A DNA stretch of 64,000 nt from Histoplasma ohiense. Lineage: Eukaryota; Ascomycota; Eurotiomycetes; Onygenales; Ajellomycetaceae. Shown here piece after piece: positions 46,688 through 59,317 of the stretch. Both the position numbers and the translations under genes were made by a program. The notes under the pieces were generated by a model. The model was given only the letters and a program-made list of their open reading frames with translations. It had not been told where the DNA came from and did not search any database. Location of the stretch: positions 7,346,001 through 7,410,000 of the forward strand of contig JAEVHH010000002.1 of NCBI GenBank assembly GCA_017607445.1, in the 5' to 3' direction. Each line of letters starts with the position of its first letter. The stretch's first letter is position 1.

Positions 46688-47681
46688 ATGTCGCAATATA
46701 GCAAGGCCTGTTGCTCGTAAGTAAATCGATAACACGTATCCATTGGACTTGCGTATATAAGTTGGCTGATTACGTTGGTGATCTATAGCATTCCTCCCGT
46801 TGTCTCGAAAGGGTATGAGGAGAAGGGCAAGTATATCACATTGAATGGCATGAAAACATGTAAGTGTCTTATTTTGTGAGAACCTATATCCTCCTGTGGA
46901 CCAGCCTGAGTCCCCTACTCTCATTCAGTCTTCATTTTGATAGTGTGGTGGTCACAGATGTCACTGGCCCAGAAGATGCCACAGAGGCCATCTGTGTTAT
47001 TTTCGGTAATTAAACCCCCGCCATGAACCGCATTCCCACCCTTCCCCCAAATTAACGACCTCAAACTCCCTAGATATCTTCGGCTTCTTCCCACAAACTA
47101 TCCAGGGGGCCGATATAATGGCTACCTCTGACCCGAACCGCAAGTACCGCATTTTCATGGCTGATTACTTCGACGGCAGCCCAGCAGATATATCTTGGTA
47201 TCCACCCACCACAGAAGAACACAAGAAGAAATTGGCCAATTTCTTCAAAACTAAAGCCACCGTACCAGGGACACTCGCAAGAATCCCAAACGTTATCGAA
47301 GAAGCCAACAAACTTGCCCAGGGAGGGAAATTCAAAGCCTGGGCCATCCTTGGATACTGTTGGGGTGGGAAGATTGCCACTCTGGCTTCGACGCAAGGTA
47401 CACTTTTTAAAGCGGCTGTCCAATGCCACCCCGCTATGCTTTGCGCAAAGGATGCTCCCAATGTCACTATCCCAATGGCGCTGTTTGCCTCCATGGACGA
47501 GGACATCAACGAGGTCAAGGCATTTGAGGATAACCTGAAGGTTTCCAAGTATGTCAAGACATGGGATAAGCAGATCCACGGCTGGATGGCGGCGAGAGGG
47601 GATTTGGAGAATCAAGAGGTTCGCAAGGAGTATGAAAATGGATATAAGGCGGTGCTGGGCTTCCTTAATGAGCATATGTAG
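46688..47681 (+). CDS. Dienelactone hydrolase family protein (Aim2-like)
   Basis: Four exons, 46688-46716, 46789-46859, 46958-47005 and 47074-47681, total 756 nt, 251 aa. All splices keep frame and rebuild MSQYSKACCSIPPV, NGMKTYVTGPED and VIFDIFGFFPQT. This is an alpha/beta hydrolase with a cysteine nucleophile, here in GYCWGG. Likely partners are the Asp after FASMDED and the His in IHGWMAARGD. Bacterial relatives open dienelactones in chloroaromatic breakdown. The fungal cytosolic relatives (yeast Aim2 type) are largely of unknown substrate, so only the fold and hydrolase class are claimed. Length is standard and there is no signal peptide. Confidence 0.92.
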
Positions 47682-47960
47682 GTTACCTGGTTTTTGAACA
47701 ATAACTGGATTTTATAGACAGGATATTTGTTGCTTTCACCCTGGAAAGAGGGAGGAATGCCAATAATATCATCCCCCATAATTTGAATGTAAAAAAGTTG
47801 GAGTGGGGACGGGGGATGGAAAAAGGAGAGAAAGAATACCAGGGGAAGAAAAAGAATAATATTGAATGAAAAAGCTATTGGAAAAGTGATATAACAGCCA
47901 ATTCAAAACGTCATTTTTTTGGTCCACAGAAGCAACTCGACATCTAAGATCTAACAATAC

Positions 47961-47975
47961 TAACCCTAACCCTAA
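47961..47975. repeat. Two telomere-like CCCTAA units
   Basis: TAACCCTAACCCTAA matches the complement of the TTAGGG telomere unit. It lies in the 3' flank of the dienelactone-hydrolase-family gene. It is too short to prove telomeric origin. Confidence 0.6.
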
Positions 47976-48588
47976 ATTCCTTTTTCTACCTGGTTTTCGA
48001 TATCGAGATTCCGGTTAGACGGTATAATAAAGTTAACGAAATGGAAATATATAAGTAGAAACCAGTTCTGCGCATGTTAAAAGAAATGGAGTTTCCCGTC
48101 GTATTGAAATTTTGACTTCCAGCACCTGTTTTTATATTTTAATTTGGTTCTTTTGCTTCTTCTGTTCCACCTACTCGATTATCGCTTTGTGCTCCCCAGA
48201 TTTACTTTCTCCCCATTCTATTGTTGTGAGATTTTGTTTCATTTTTGATTCTTAAGTGGAATAGCTATGATTCGGCGGATTTTTGTCGAAAGGTCCGAAA
48301 ACCCCTGTTAAAACGTAATGTAATGGTCATAACTTCTCGTTTTTCAGGCAACGTTTGTATGTTATTCTGCCCTCCTATTCGGAGCTAAGAGGACAATTGA
48401 ATAAGAGTGGATGACCTCAATTTCGAGCTTCCTAAGCTACAGAAAACAGAAATAAGTTAAATTGGAAAAGTGGACTTGCGATCCTGTTAAAGTTGCAGGA
48501 CTGTGACTGATGGATATATACTGTACCCAGCTACTGCAGATAAGCTAGACATATCAATCCTCTCCTCCCAACAAGAAAGAATAAGTAG

Positions 48589-48614
48589 AAAAAAAAAAAA
48601 AAAAAAAAAAAAAA
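48589..48614. repeat. Poly-A tract (26)
   Basis: Uninterrupted run in intergenic DNA with no recognised retroelement upstream. Confidence 0.95.
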
Positions 48615-51600
48615 CAAAGTAGTTGAACAGAGCAAATCAATATCGTCCTAAACTTTCCCACAGGGTTTTGGCTGTTGCCTGTTGTTCGGGGTCGATATTT
48701 CACTCATTTCAACCCCGGCAGACGTCTACATAAATGGCTATCTCGTAGCTTGGAAAATTAAAAGGAGAGGACTCTGGCATGAACTTCGGCGACAGATAAG
48801 ATCTACCCATCAATCAGCCAAGAAATACAACAAGGACATTAAATGCATTTCCCCACCGTAGGGGTTTGCTGTGAAAAGTACCTCAGATAGTCAATACCTG
48901 GACAATTCACAAATCAAAGCCTTTAGAAATCATGCTCAATGATTTTCAAATTGTCTGCTCCCCATGTCCTGTGCGGCCAGTAGGCGTTTCCCATGCTCAA
49001 GTAACATATCACTGGCTCGCTTGAACCAGCCAGTTACATGGCCTTGTTAGCCAACCCAACAGCCGGTTACTCCCTCAGGGCAGGGTTCAACGTTTTTCTA
49101 CCGGGGGTGGAGGTCTCTTGCATGAGACCGAGTCTGCTTTTTTCTTGCTTGCTCCGCGTCTCGCAAAACTTGGAAGGCTGCATGGTGCATGTTGCACGTT
49201 GCCATGTATGGTTGTTAGTTCAGGATTATCGAATGATGTATCGCCATATCCTTTCTGATGAGGGTAAAATGTAGTCAGGATAGAAAATCCATGGAGCGTT
49301 CGATTGGGCCACGGGCAAAATGTAGGCTTTCAAATTGAACTGGGATGGTACCACAATAGAATTAAAAGACCTAGAGCACACTTAGGGGTAAGCGAGAAAT
49401 GTGGATTTTGCGATGAGAAATCATGAGATATACCACGGTCGCTCTTGTGAAAATTTTCAACACGATAATGTACGCTTTTGAGCGAGATATCCCGAGTCGT
49501 CCATCCTAGGCCATCAAATTGTGGTGATTCTTCTCCAAAAGATACTTCCATCTTGCTTTAGCCCACTAGAAACATCGAGGCATTGTTCTGCAAAGGTACC
49601 AGTCAAGCCTTGTTACCAAAGGGAATGTCCTGGTAATTGGTGTATTCTTTGGTCTGATGCATTTTATTTGGGATAGGCATTTGCGTTGTTGATAGTGAAT
49701 TATACACTAATAGGTAAACTGACATAAGATTTTCTAGAGTTGGTTGCTTGCTAGTTAATGTGATATCATGGTAAGTGTGCAGATGGATAGAATGGTATGA
49801 AAATATAGGTGCAGTCAGCGGGAGGCCTTTGTTTTGATTATAACATTATTCCCGGATAACACTTTGGCCTTTCCATTTGCATGCCGTAGGTCGATAAATT
49901 TGAACGATACAGATTCATCCGTTTCGCCATGGTCATTGGAAGCAAAACCCCAGTCTATTGTTATGCAAACAACGCAGACATATGCTGAGGTTCTGCCAAA
50001 GGCACAAATAATTGTCTCCATTTCTCAACTGGGTGCAGATAGCTAGGGGCGGAATGCTGCGGTTGGCATGTATGCGTATCCTTCGGATTCTATAAATGTC
50101 GGGATTGACGTTAGCGATCGTTCGCCGGAGATTTAACTACTTTCCCGATATGTATACCTTCTGTACCTTCTGCAAGGAATTCTAGAAAGCAGCTCTCGTT
50201 GGCGCACGACTGCGCTGGTTCGGAATGTGCCGTCGTCCATGATATTGTCGGATGCTGGTAAAAATACCCGGCTCCCTTATATTTTCTTCTGTGAAATGCA
50301 TTAATATTTTTGTTTTTCATTCCAGCTTTGGCCAATGTTAGTTATCCTTGATTGGCGCCAAAGGTATGTTTTAAAAACAGAGTTCGGGATATGCTCGGTC
50401 TCCTTTCTTTCACGAGTATGTTGGATAACAATTGAACAATAATAATATGATTTCTGTTCACAAAGATGAAGCAGTAACAGAACACAAGGCGCCAGATTCG
50501 GGAGCTCCATCACTGAGGCTGGAGCTGCTTTCGTTTGCTTTTAGCGCGGTTTTGGCTTTCTTTGGCTTACGTTGCCAGCAGGGTGGATACAGTGCCCCAT
50601 GCCTCAAACTGGTGGAGAAGGACATTGCATGCGACTAAAGCAAGGCTCTGATCCTTAATTAAACCTTCAACATCCATGGATGGTGTGCGGAGGTTGGCAT
50701 GGCGGTCAAGCCCCTGCCCAACGACGTTTTTTTGGTTGCTGTTCGGCCATAGCCACATAACAATAGACTGGTCGTAACCTGTTGTCTTTCGGAATTTCTC
50801 CTGTTGGAGCAGACAGAGGGTGATAGGAAGTCATTAAACTATAGAATGGAATTCTCGTCCAGCCCATGAAAACATAAACTTTCATGTCAGGAATCGAGCC
50901 GTTGGTGAATCCGCGCTACTAAATTACGCGTTGGATTGAAAAAGAAAAAGCAATGAGCTGGGTCGAAATACCTCGTCATGAACGTATTTTGGAATTTTTC
51001 CAATCGGGGTTTTTCTTTGACGTGAATGCCAGAGAACGGTTAGCTGGACTTGGGACTGTTGGCTTCGTCCACCCCTTTCTTCACATCACTCTTCGGTGGA
51101 GAGTAGAATGTAGCTCCGTGCTGGACATTTTCCTTTCAAGACTGGAGTGAGTATCGCGCCTAATTGGCCAATTTTCCTAAAGTTTTGGGGCGTGCGAATT
51201 GCCCAAACTTGGGGGTTGGAGTTTGTGGCTTGACGCTAAAGTTCTACCAGGGACGCTAGGATATGATGGAATGTTGCCAACTTGCTGTGAATGTGAGCAG
51301 CACATCCTCAAATGAAGTTAATCTCTGGTCGGCACCATTGCGCGATCCATTGGCCGTGGGTTGAAGCTGCAAATGCCATGCATGTCCGCGAAGAATGTAT
51401 CAGAAAGAGTTGCAAGAATATCAAAACATTTACAACCCCCATCACGTATCGCGTAGCTCCAGTTCTCAAGCATGTGGTCATGCAAGGGCCATTTTAATAG
51501 GTTTACGACTCAGTGAGCCCCCGTTATCGGTGAATTCCTTGGAGTGGATGCAGCTCCTGTAGTTGGGCCAAATTTGTCGCCTGCTTCGATGAGCGGAACC

Positions 51601-53126
51601 CGTCCTAAAACAAATCATCCCTTAAAAACCCTGCGAATTGTGTGCGCGCTATGCTGCGTATGGATGATAACAATGGAGACAGTTTGTTGGAAGCGAATTG
51701 AATTGGCTTGCTCGAGTCGATCATCCAGCTAAGTCTGTTCCAGAGTCACTGGCATTTGACGTATGGACGAAGCCATCTTTTCGGGGGAAGGCCAGTGTCT
51801 TGGATCGTCTTTTAGTGGAAGCCGGAGCAACTGGTGCATGTTATATATCTCCATTTTGGGGTTGTGAGGAGGTCCTTGATATCCTCACTCCGCAACCTCC
51901 GTGCATAACGGCATCGTAGTGATGACAGCGGGGCAAGTGATTGGTGCAGTGTTGCAAATTTTGTTTCACAAATCGCCTGTGGACTTTTTGCACTTTGCCA
52001 TATCTTGCTCTGGGCCAAAAGAGCAAGTAGAGTAACTTCCCTAGGCATGCCACTGGCGGGTCCACCACGCTTCGGGCGCTTGTGATTTTTGCACTTGGTG
52101 CGTTCTGGTCTTGTAACATGGATACATCCAGTTCCACCACGGACGTCCAAAGTCTGATAGGACGTCGGCAACGCGCGCGCGGTCAGCAATTGGCCCGTAT
52201 CCAACTTTGTGGTCATGGATTGAGTTTGATTGTCATATGAGATCTGTTTTCCGGAATTTCAAAATTTTACTAACACGCAATTTCGCTTGACTGAGAAATT
52301 AGTCGAATCCATGCTATGGGTTGCGGGAACAATAATGGAGACGCGCTGCTCCGACATCGAAATAACCACCTCCACAGCCACCTCCCAGCCTTCCAGCATG
52401 ATCCATCTGCCGCTTCTCCCCAATAATGGCTGTTCTGATGCTTTTGGGCCGGAAGGCAGCTGTTGCTAGGGTCCTACAGCGAACTGTGTCTGACCCAGCT
52501 TCGGAGCCCATCAACCCACGCGCTGGTGGATTTGCCCCAACCCCTGCCCACCACCGCCCTACTCCACCAAAGCAACAAGTGATTCAGAGCAGGAATTGCA
52601 CAGGTTGTTTGGACTTGCGCGCTGGCTAGGGTACCGAATCGTCGTAATCGACCAGGTTCCTGCGTTTGGACCGGGCACCTGTCAAATACGACAACGCCCT
52701 CAGGTGTCGTTTTTTATTGAAATTTAAAGAGGAAAATCCCCAATCGCTTGCATAACGGTACAGAGTACAAAACCCGTCTATTCTTTTGCCTACGATTTCT
52801 CGTGGAAGCATTCACAGGATCGAGAGTGTGTGTCCGTCTCTCCCGCTGACGAATCGGACACTTTAACCCAGGACCACTGCTATTTCCACGAAAAGTTCTC
52901 TGGCCCCTCAAGGGCCTCAACAGCTGTCCACAACTATCTTACCACTTTGGGGCTATCCAAGCATCTCCACTCCTGCAAATAAAATATGCAAGATTGGTGA
53001 TCGGCTTTCCCCCTCTTTCTCATTAAGTTGGCTAGACCTCCTGGATCAATGGCTTCGTCCGTTTGAGATTCGAAGAATCAACGAGGATACAGAAGAAAGG
53101 AGATAAAAGGAGGGAATAGGAAACGG

Positions 53127-53180
53127 AAAAAAAAAAGAAAAAGAAAAAGAAAAAGAAAAAGAAAAAGAAAAATAAAAAAG
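53127..53180. repeat. (GAAAAA)n purine repeat
   Basis: About seven hexamer units of GAAAAA preceded by a short A run. The purine-only tract is about 54 bp long, 0.8 kb upstream of the Zn2Cys6 start. Confidence 0.9.
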
Positions 53181-53974
53181 GAGGAAAGGAGAGCAAAGAA
53201 TGCTCTTTTCATCTCAGTAAGTATTCCTTGTCTCGTAGTGTATTATATAATTCACTACAATTCTTCTTGTTCGTCTCTCTCTCTCCTTGGTACTCTTGCC
53301 GTTAGCTGGCTTTGCTTGTAGGTAGTGCCCGGTTTCACAACTTTTTGTGGGGAGTTGGTTATCCGCAGCAGAACAGCTTCGTGGATACTCCTTCCGGTGG
53401 CTTGAGAATTGACCCCATCTCTTCTTTGGTTCTTAACGTGGTAGCTCCTCTTTTATGCACAAGCAGAAAAGTCCTGGGTGTTTCACCCCTCGATTAGCTT
53501 CGCTGAATTCTTACCTTGCTCGCTCTTGATGAGGTTTTTACTTCGTATGCTCCTGGATCCCATTGACCTTCCCCTCAATTTGCTCGAAGGATCTCTCATC
53601 ATATATTTTCCGTCTGTTCTTTTTTCTGTGCTCTGTTGATATCCTTGCCTCCTAGAGTGATCTCGAAAACCCTGTTGTCACGATCCCCGCCACAACTTCT
53701 CCAAGCATCCCATACCTCGTTATATCATCCGCGGGGTAAAGACGCCATAGTGGTTAGATGTATCGGGAATTTTACGCATTCATTTCATTGCTCACAGCCG
53801 CGCATTGCCATTGCCTGAGAATCTCGCTGTGGCGCCATCCTGTGGCGCGTAGAAAGGCGGGCTTTATACTTCTTGGGGATGGCATTAGACCCTAGTCAGC
53901 ACTCAAATACCTTTCTCCCTCATCGCATATAGCCATCGAGTTCGCAGTCCGTCAACAATTTCCGGAATGAATTG

Positions 53975-55315
53975 ATGGACTACAACATTCATGATACAAC
54001 TGGGCCGCATCAACCTGGAGAACTATGTATGGAGATGTCCAACGATCAACAACTCAAAGAAACCCGTCAGGACTTGACCATGGATCCCGCCGTGGGATCA
54101 GCCGCTGACAAAAAGCGGAATAAACTGGGCTACCATAGAACATCGGTCGCATGTGGTAAGCCGTTCGTTCAGCATATATCTGGGAGGGTTCGATTATAAG
54201 CGCACTAAGACGTCGACATCATTCCTCGGCTTCCTGTTGTTTCTCTCTCTTGATTTTGATCCTCATTCTGGGTTTCTAACCGGTGTGAGTACAGTACATT
54301 GTAGGAAAAGGAAAATCCGATGTTTACTTGCCTCCGACGATACGCGATGCGAAAACTGTATTCGGTTGAAGAAAGAGTGCCATTTTTTCCCGGTGGATCA
54401 GCAACCGCCCATGGAAACAAAGCGGTCTCGCTCAGGGTCAAAAACTGGGGCCACATCAACAGAAGCGTCAATAACTTCGTCACCGCCAGCGCTGGGGGGT
54501 GGAGGAATAGTGGACCAGAGCGATTCGTACTTCCAGTACGCACCAATGCCGATGAACTCGGGACAGGATATTTCCCCGTTCGAGCCCGCGCCTTTCGCGA
54601 CGAACCCCATGCCGAATTTTAGTCCAGGTTTGTTCGCGCACGTTTGGGTGCCTTTGTTAAACCAGTGACTGACTGTTCGGTAGGTCCTCTAAGCTCACAC
54701 GAGTTAACCACTGTTCAACCTTTAAACCAACCCGAAGCGTGGGACAATGCGTCGTATTTTGATCAAAACTTCCCCAGCGTAATGGCGAAGTCCCAAATGA
54801 CGACCCCAACGACTACTCTTTGGAATCATGCCCCAACATCAGTAGCACCTCTTTCCACAGACCCATCCATTCCCGGAACTCCCATCACTCCCGGTATTCT
54901 TCCATCCACTGGTGACCCAACAGCATTCGGCATGCCCGATAACTCTGTTTGGGGCACGCAGCCGACGAGATCAGCAACTCTCGCCGCAGGAAATCTCGCA
55001 CAATACCAACACCCGTATCAGCAACCAATGCCACCGGAATTTAAACGGCGAATGACAGCTCCGGTGGATACGTATGGCCACCCAGCGAATAGTTCAATGT
55101 CAGAATTGCAATCGTCGACCGTTCCTGTTTCTTATACCCAAACGCAATCGTCAGCAGCCTATGCCTCGTGGGACGCATACCAAAGACAACCAACTGTGCC
55201 TGTTAACCTCAATCAACCTGTTATTGGATCAACTCCCGATGGGTTGGGGGGATGGTATCCAGCGGACCCACAGCAATACCCAGTAATGAAACAGGAGGAT
55301 TATCACAATCCATGA
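53975..55315 (+). CDS. Zn2Cys6 transcription factor (381 aa)
   Basis: Exons 53975-54155, 54295-54627 and 54684-55315 total 1146 nt. The first exon encodes an acidic N-terminus ending KLGYHRTSVAC. The splice joins it to VHCRKRKIRCLL, completing a cluster with spacing C-x2-C-x6-C-x8-C-x2-C-x6-C (last part CENCIRLKKEC). After it come HFFPVDQQP and a Ser/Thr/Pro/Gln-rich region without the usual large fungal regulatory domain. The protein is therefore short for this class and probably relies on flexible activation segments. The acceptor CAG at 54294 sits inside a GTACAGTACA motif, and the branch site CTAAC is at about 54276. The start is the ATG at 53975; the frame is open only a little farther. 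Target genes are unknown. Confidence 0.88.
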
Positions 55316-58300
55316 ACCTTTCCTGAATAGAACGTTGTCTGGTATCGTACGAAAAGACGGACGTGGAGATCTCAAAGGAACCGGATCCTCACCTTGCAAA
55401 ACTAATTGTCATGAAATTGACCGCATGGCTTCCCAGGTTAGCCAAAATCCGGGGAGAGGAGACGGGATTCTTTCCCTCCTCTTGATATCTGTATATACTT
55501 GACTTTGCCGAAACCACGCCACTTTGTTAACGTCTCCACTTTCTATAATCGGTTTTGGAATACTCCGGAATACTCCAGTATCCGGCACAGCAGAAGGGAA
55601 TACCCTTACGGAGAAAGGGAAGCAGAATATAAATTTCTATCTCTGTAGTGGTTAAAAGTTCCGTCCTATCCATTGTCGCTTTTCTGGTCCTTGATGCTAG
55701 TACAATCGACGAGTGTACGAGGGAATCTCCACAATTAGGGTTTTTATCTCCCCGGTGGACTCCACATTTCTTTTCTCTTTTACAATCCGCTTCACTGGCC
55801 GATTTTCACAATGTGTGAGCTCTTTCAACTCGGTTCCAGCAATTTCAGCCTTGATGACGAACATTATTGATCTTTCGGACCATTTATCTTTCAATTTCTC
55901 ACACTTGAGTTTTATTTTTTTACTTAAATTTGGTTCCCTTGCTTTTTATGGCAATTGCGAATCAAAAGCTGTGTGGCACGGGCGCCTCCCGAGATACTCC
56001 TTCCGAGCAATGCTTTTTCACGTCCTTGCATACCCCTATGTCCTTGTTTGCAACATCCTTACGCTTCTGCCCCCCTCTCCGCAGAAGCCAGGAAGCAATT
56101 GTATTCATTATTTACCCGCTATCTTTGCCGTTCTTGCTGGCATTCCTTCTAACATACATGCCTATCAGGGTTCTATCTGTGGGTTGGTTGGGAGGCACTA
56201 AACTATTCTGACTGGTTCCCTATTCCCCTCGACGTTTTCTAGTTTTTATGGCGTTTTATCTCGTTTGTTTTCTTTTTGAAATCGATCAATCGTCCCCCTT
56301 CCACCAATTGCTACTCTGATGGCGTTGTTAAGCCTCGGTTACTTTTTACAGAACCCAGCTGGAAATACCGCCCCGTACTCCTCCGCTCCTCTACAGCGTC
56401 ATGCATCCAATTCCCTATTGGAAATAACATTCCTCACATTGGCATGGTATCGTTTATTGCCTCCTGGAGAAGCAATGTTGACAGAGAGGATTTACCACCC
56501 TTCTCTTCTCACCTCCTCCCAACCCTTACCGCTAACTTCTTCGCTGCCCCCATCCTTTTGATTGGACCATCCTCCCCTTCAAACAACTTCATTACTGCTT
56601 TATATTTCCTCTCTAATCTTTCTTTGCATAGCCTTTTAGATTGACATATTCTTAGTAGATAGATATATCTAAAGAGAACGGGCGCGCTCATAACGTTATA
56701 CTTACGGATGGCGAAAAAAAAAGTAGCGATTTTTCTCCCCCTTTCCGCTACTCGTTGTGTAGCGTGAATAAAAAGGCTGGGCTGGTTTTTATCGCCGCAC
56801 ACAAAATCCATCATAAACCATTTTTTTTTTTGTTTTAGAATAATAACAGCCTATTTTTGTCTCATAATCATAGCTTTATACATTTAAAACACTTGTTTTT
56901 TTTCAAAATTTCTTCCCTGTTTTTCTTTCATCACCTTCTTTTTTGCTCATTGTTGTTTTTGATTTCACTTATTGGTGAAGCTAAGCTGTCATTGACCATC
57001 ATGTTGATCAACCCAACTTCATGATAAAATTACCATCCCATTATTGGATTATCAATAAAAAAAATTATGATTCCATTGATCAATTCATCAATTTTTTATA
57101 AAATGTCAAAAAATGCAAAATAGTTCCATCTGACTAACTACTCACCAGGCTGTTGTAGCAGGTGGGTGATGTGTGTTTAGTAAAAATATAAGTGGGATCA
57201 CAGCTTTGAACACTAGAAACACTCTGTCAGCCACACTTTAGACTACATATGTGTAATGTGTATGTACAGCACATTTATATGTTATAGTACTCATTCTGTT
57301 GTAATAGACTGCGCAGTGCAAGTAAGGTTTTTTAAGGTTAATGTTCTACCACTATCCTCACTACACACAGACCACCTCTTACCACCCCCATTCACTACTC
57401 ATTGTTATATCAGAAGTGGGGTTTGTTTATTACTATTGCCACCATTTCTCTCACAATCCTTTGAAAATATTATGAAAATGTTTTGAGAAATAGTAATTCA
57501 AAACATTGAAAACAATACAAGACACGATTGTAACTATATGACAAATTGGAAAATAGTAACAAATCAAAAGCGATATATATAATTGAAGATTCCACGAGGA
57601 AAAAAAAGTGATAAAACTCTGAGCCACATCCATGCATCATATATCATCAAATAATAAAAGAAAACGAAATCCTTAAGAATGTAAAAGAGTGTATAGATGA
57701 TGGAAAGATGTGATCACATGATAAAATTAGTATGTAGAAAAGAAATATGAGTGAAACAGAGGGAGACTAGACCACCAGAAAAATCAATCAAAACATTTAT
57801 CTACTCTTGCAGCATCAGTAAAAGCATAAACATAGATGAATATTGGAATTCAAAGTCACCCACTGAATAGTGTATTGAAATGACTTGGAAAAAAAAAGAG
57901 TTAAAAAGCAGATTTAAAATTCAAAACCAGAAAGCCAAAATGGAGATGCGCACTTCTGTCCACTGCCCAACCAAAGGCAGCAAAACAAACAAAATGAAAA
58001 TGGAAGGGGGCTTTTAAAAAAGTTAAAATAAATGAAAAGAGAGAAAGAAGTAATAAGGACGAATAAGAAGAAGAAGGGGGAATGAACAAATTTAATGAGG
58101 AATATGGTAAACAAGCGGAGGAGAGTATGTATAATGGAAAGCCCTAAGACGTAGCAAGAACGGGCAAGAGGCACAGAAAAAATAAAAATAAACATATCGA
58201 ATATAAAAAGCAAACGGTTGGTTGGGCAAGTGGGAAACAGACGCGATGGTATCAGATATAGTAAATCACATTAATCCACCCTCGGCAAAATAGGACATGA

Positions 58301-59317
58301 AGGAAAAGAGGGTTGGGAAGAAGTGATGAGACATGAAAATGGGGATGAAGATGAGAGTAAAATAGCAAGGAAGTGAAAAAGATGAGACGGAACGGTCACT
58401 AAGCGAAACCCAAACCCCCTCTTTCCCCCTCCCCGCCTCCCCGAAAAACAAAATAAATAAAAAATAAGAATTAAATCATAACATCAATAAACGATATTTT
58501 TGAATAAAATTGAAAATTCATGACAGAGAAATGCTATTATGCCGGTGATGGATGGGACGTGAGCGAGTGAGGAAAGAAGCAACCCGCTTGAGATCAACGC
58601 GAGTTGAGACGGTGAATCAGGGCGAATCAAAGGCCGCAATGAGTTTTTGGGTCCGTTGATTCGAAGCTATGAACCTCAGGGACTTGGAGCTTGAGTCGCT
58701 GGTGGTGGGATTTCCCCCACTGAACATTGAGCCCAAATTGAAGGATGACACGCCCAGTAAGAATACGGGTTGGCATTGAGATAGACGGATTGACTAATTG
58801 GCGGGTGAAGCGAATGATCTTGTCCGATAGGTGAAGAGGGGAACAAATTAACGTCGGAAATAGCTTCTTCGGTCAGCAGAGGTTTTTTGGATCCCGATAG
58901 GAGGAAGCTCTTGTAAAATGCCTCATGAATTGGTAGTTGGAATAAAGATGGGCAGAAGGAGCAAATGCCACAGGGACATCACTCGGGAGGTGTTCGTGAC
59001 AAACACGATCCAACAAACACAATTACTGTAAAAATAGAGTGATCTGCCTCCCAAGTCACTAGGAAACGTCGGGAAAGTTAAATTTATTCATATTTTCACA
59101 ACAGAGTCTGCTGTGATGGCGGAAAGAATACATGTCCATGAAAATCCAACTAGTCGGAGAAGGCCACCCGCGATCGAACGACTTTCCAGCTAAATATAGT
59201 AAAGGTTCACAAAATCGAGAAGTTTCACGTGAGAGGTAACCAAATTCGTTCTGGGAACGAGGTGGAAAACCTAAAGTTTAAAATCTGAGACGGTGGTTTG
59301 GGTGGAAACGAGCCCTT
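55316..59317. other. Convergent intergenic region with an AT-rich island
   Basis: Four kb between the Zn2Cys6 and AreA stops. No supported gene; the 162-codon frame at 55713-56201 is low-complexity and domain-free. From about 56820 to 58500 the sequence is visibly more AT-rich than its surroundings, with many short A and T runs. The AreA 3' UTR probably covers the segment nearest 59317. Confidence 0.5.

Larger units (their letters stand above)
47682..53974. other. Long interval without a supported gene
   Basis: About 6.3 kb. It contains two CCCTAA units at 47961-47975, an A26 run at 48589-48614 and a (GAAAAA)n run at about 53127-53180. Many short ORFs (e.g. 49330-49551 and 50111-50335 minus) look partly protein-like but share no frame, splice pattern or domain. 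The last 600-800 bp are the probable leader of the following factor gene. Confidence 0.45.

Noticed and set aside
49330..50335. Minus-strand protein-like short ORFs
   Set aside because: They share no consistent frame, splice signals or domain and could not be assembled into a gene.
55713..56201. 162-codon plus-strand ORF after the Zn2Cys6 gene
   Set aside because: Low-complexity Ser/Phe/Leu translation from T/C-rich DNA, overlapping alternative frames and no domain.
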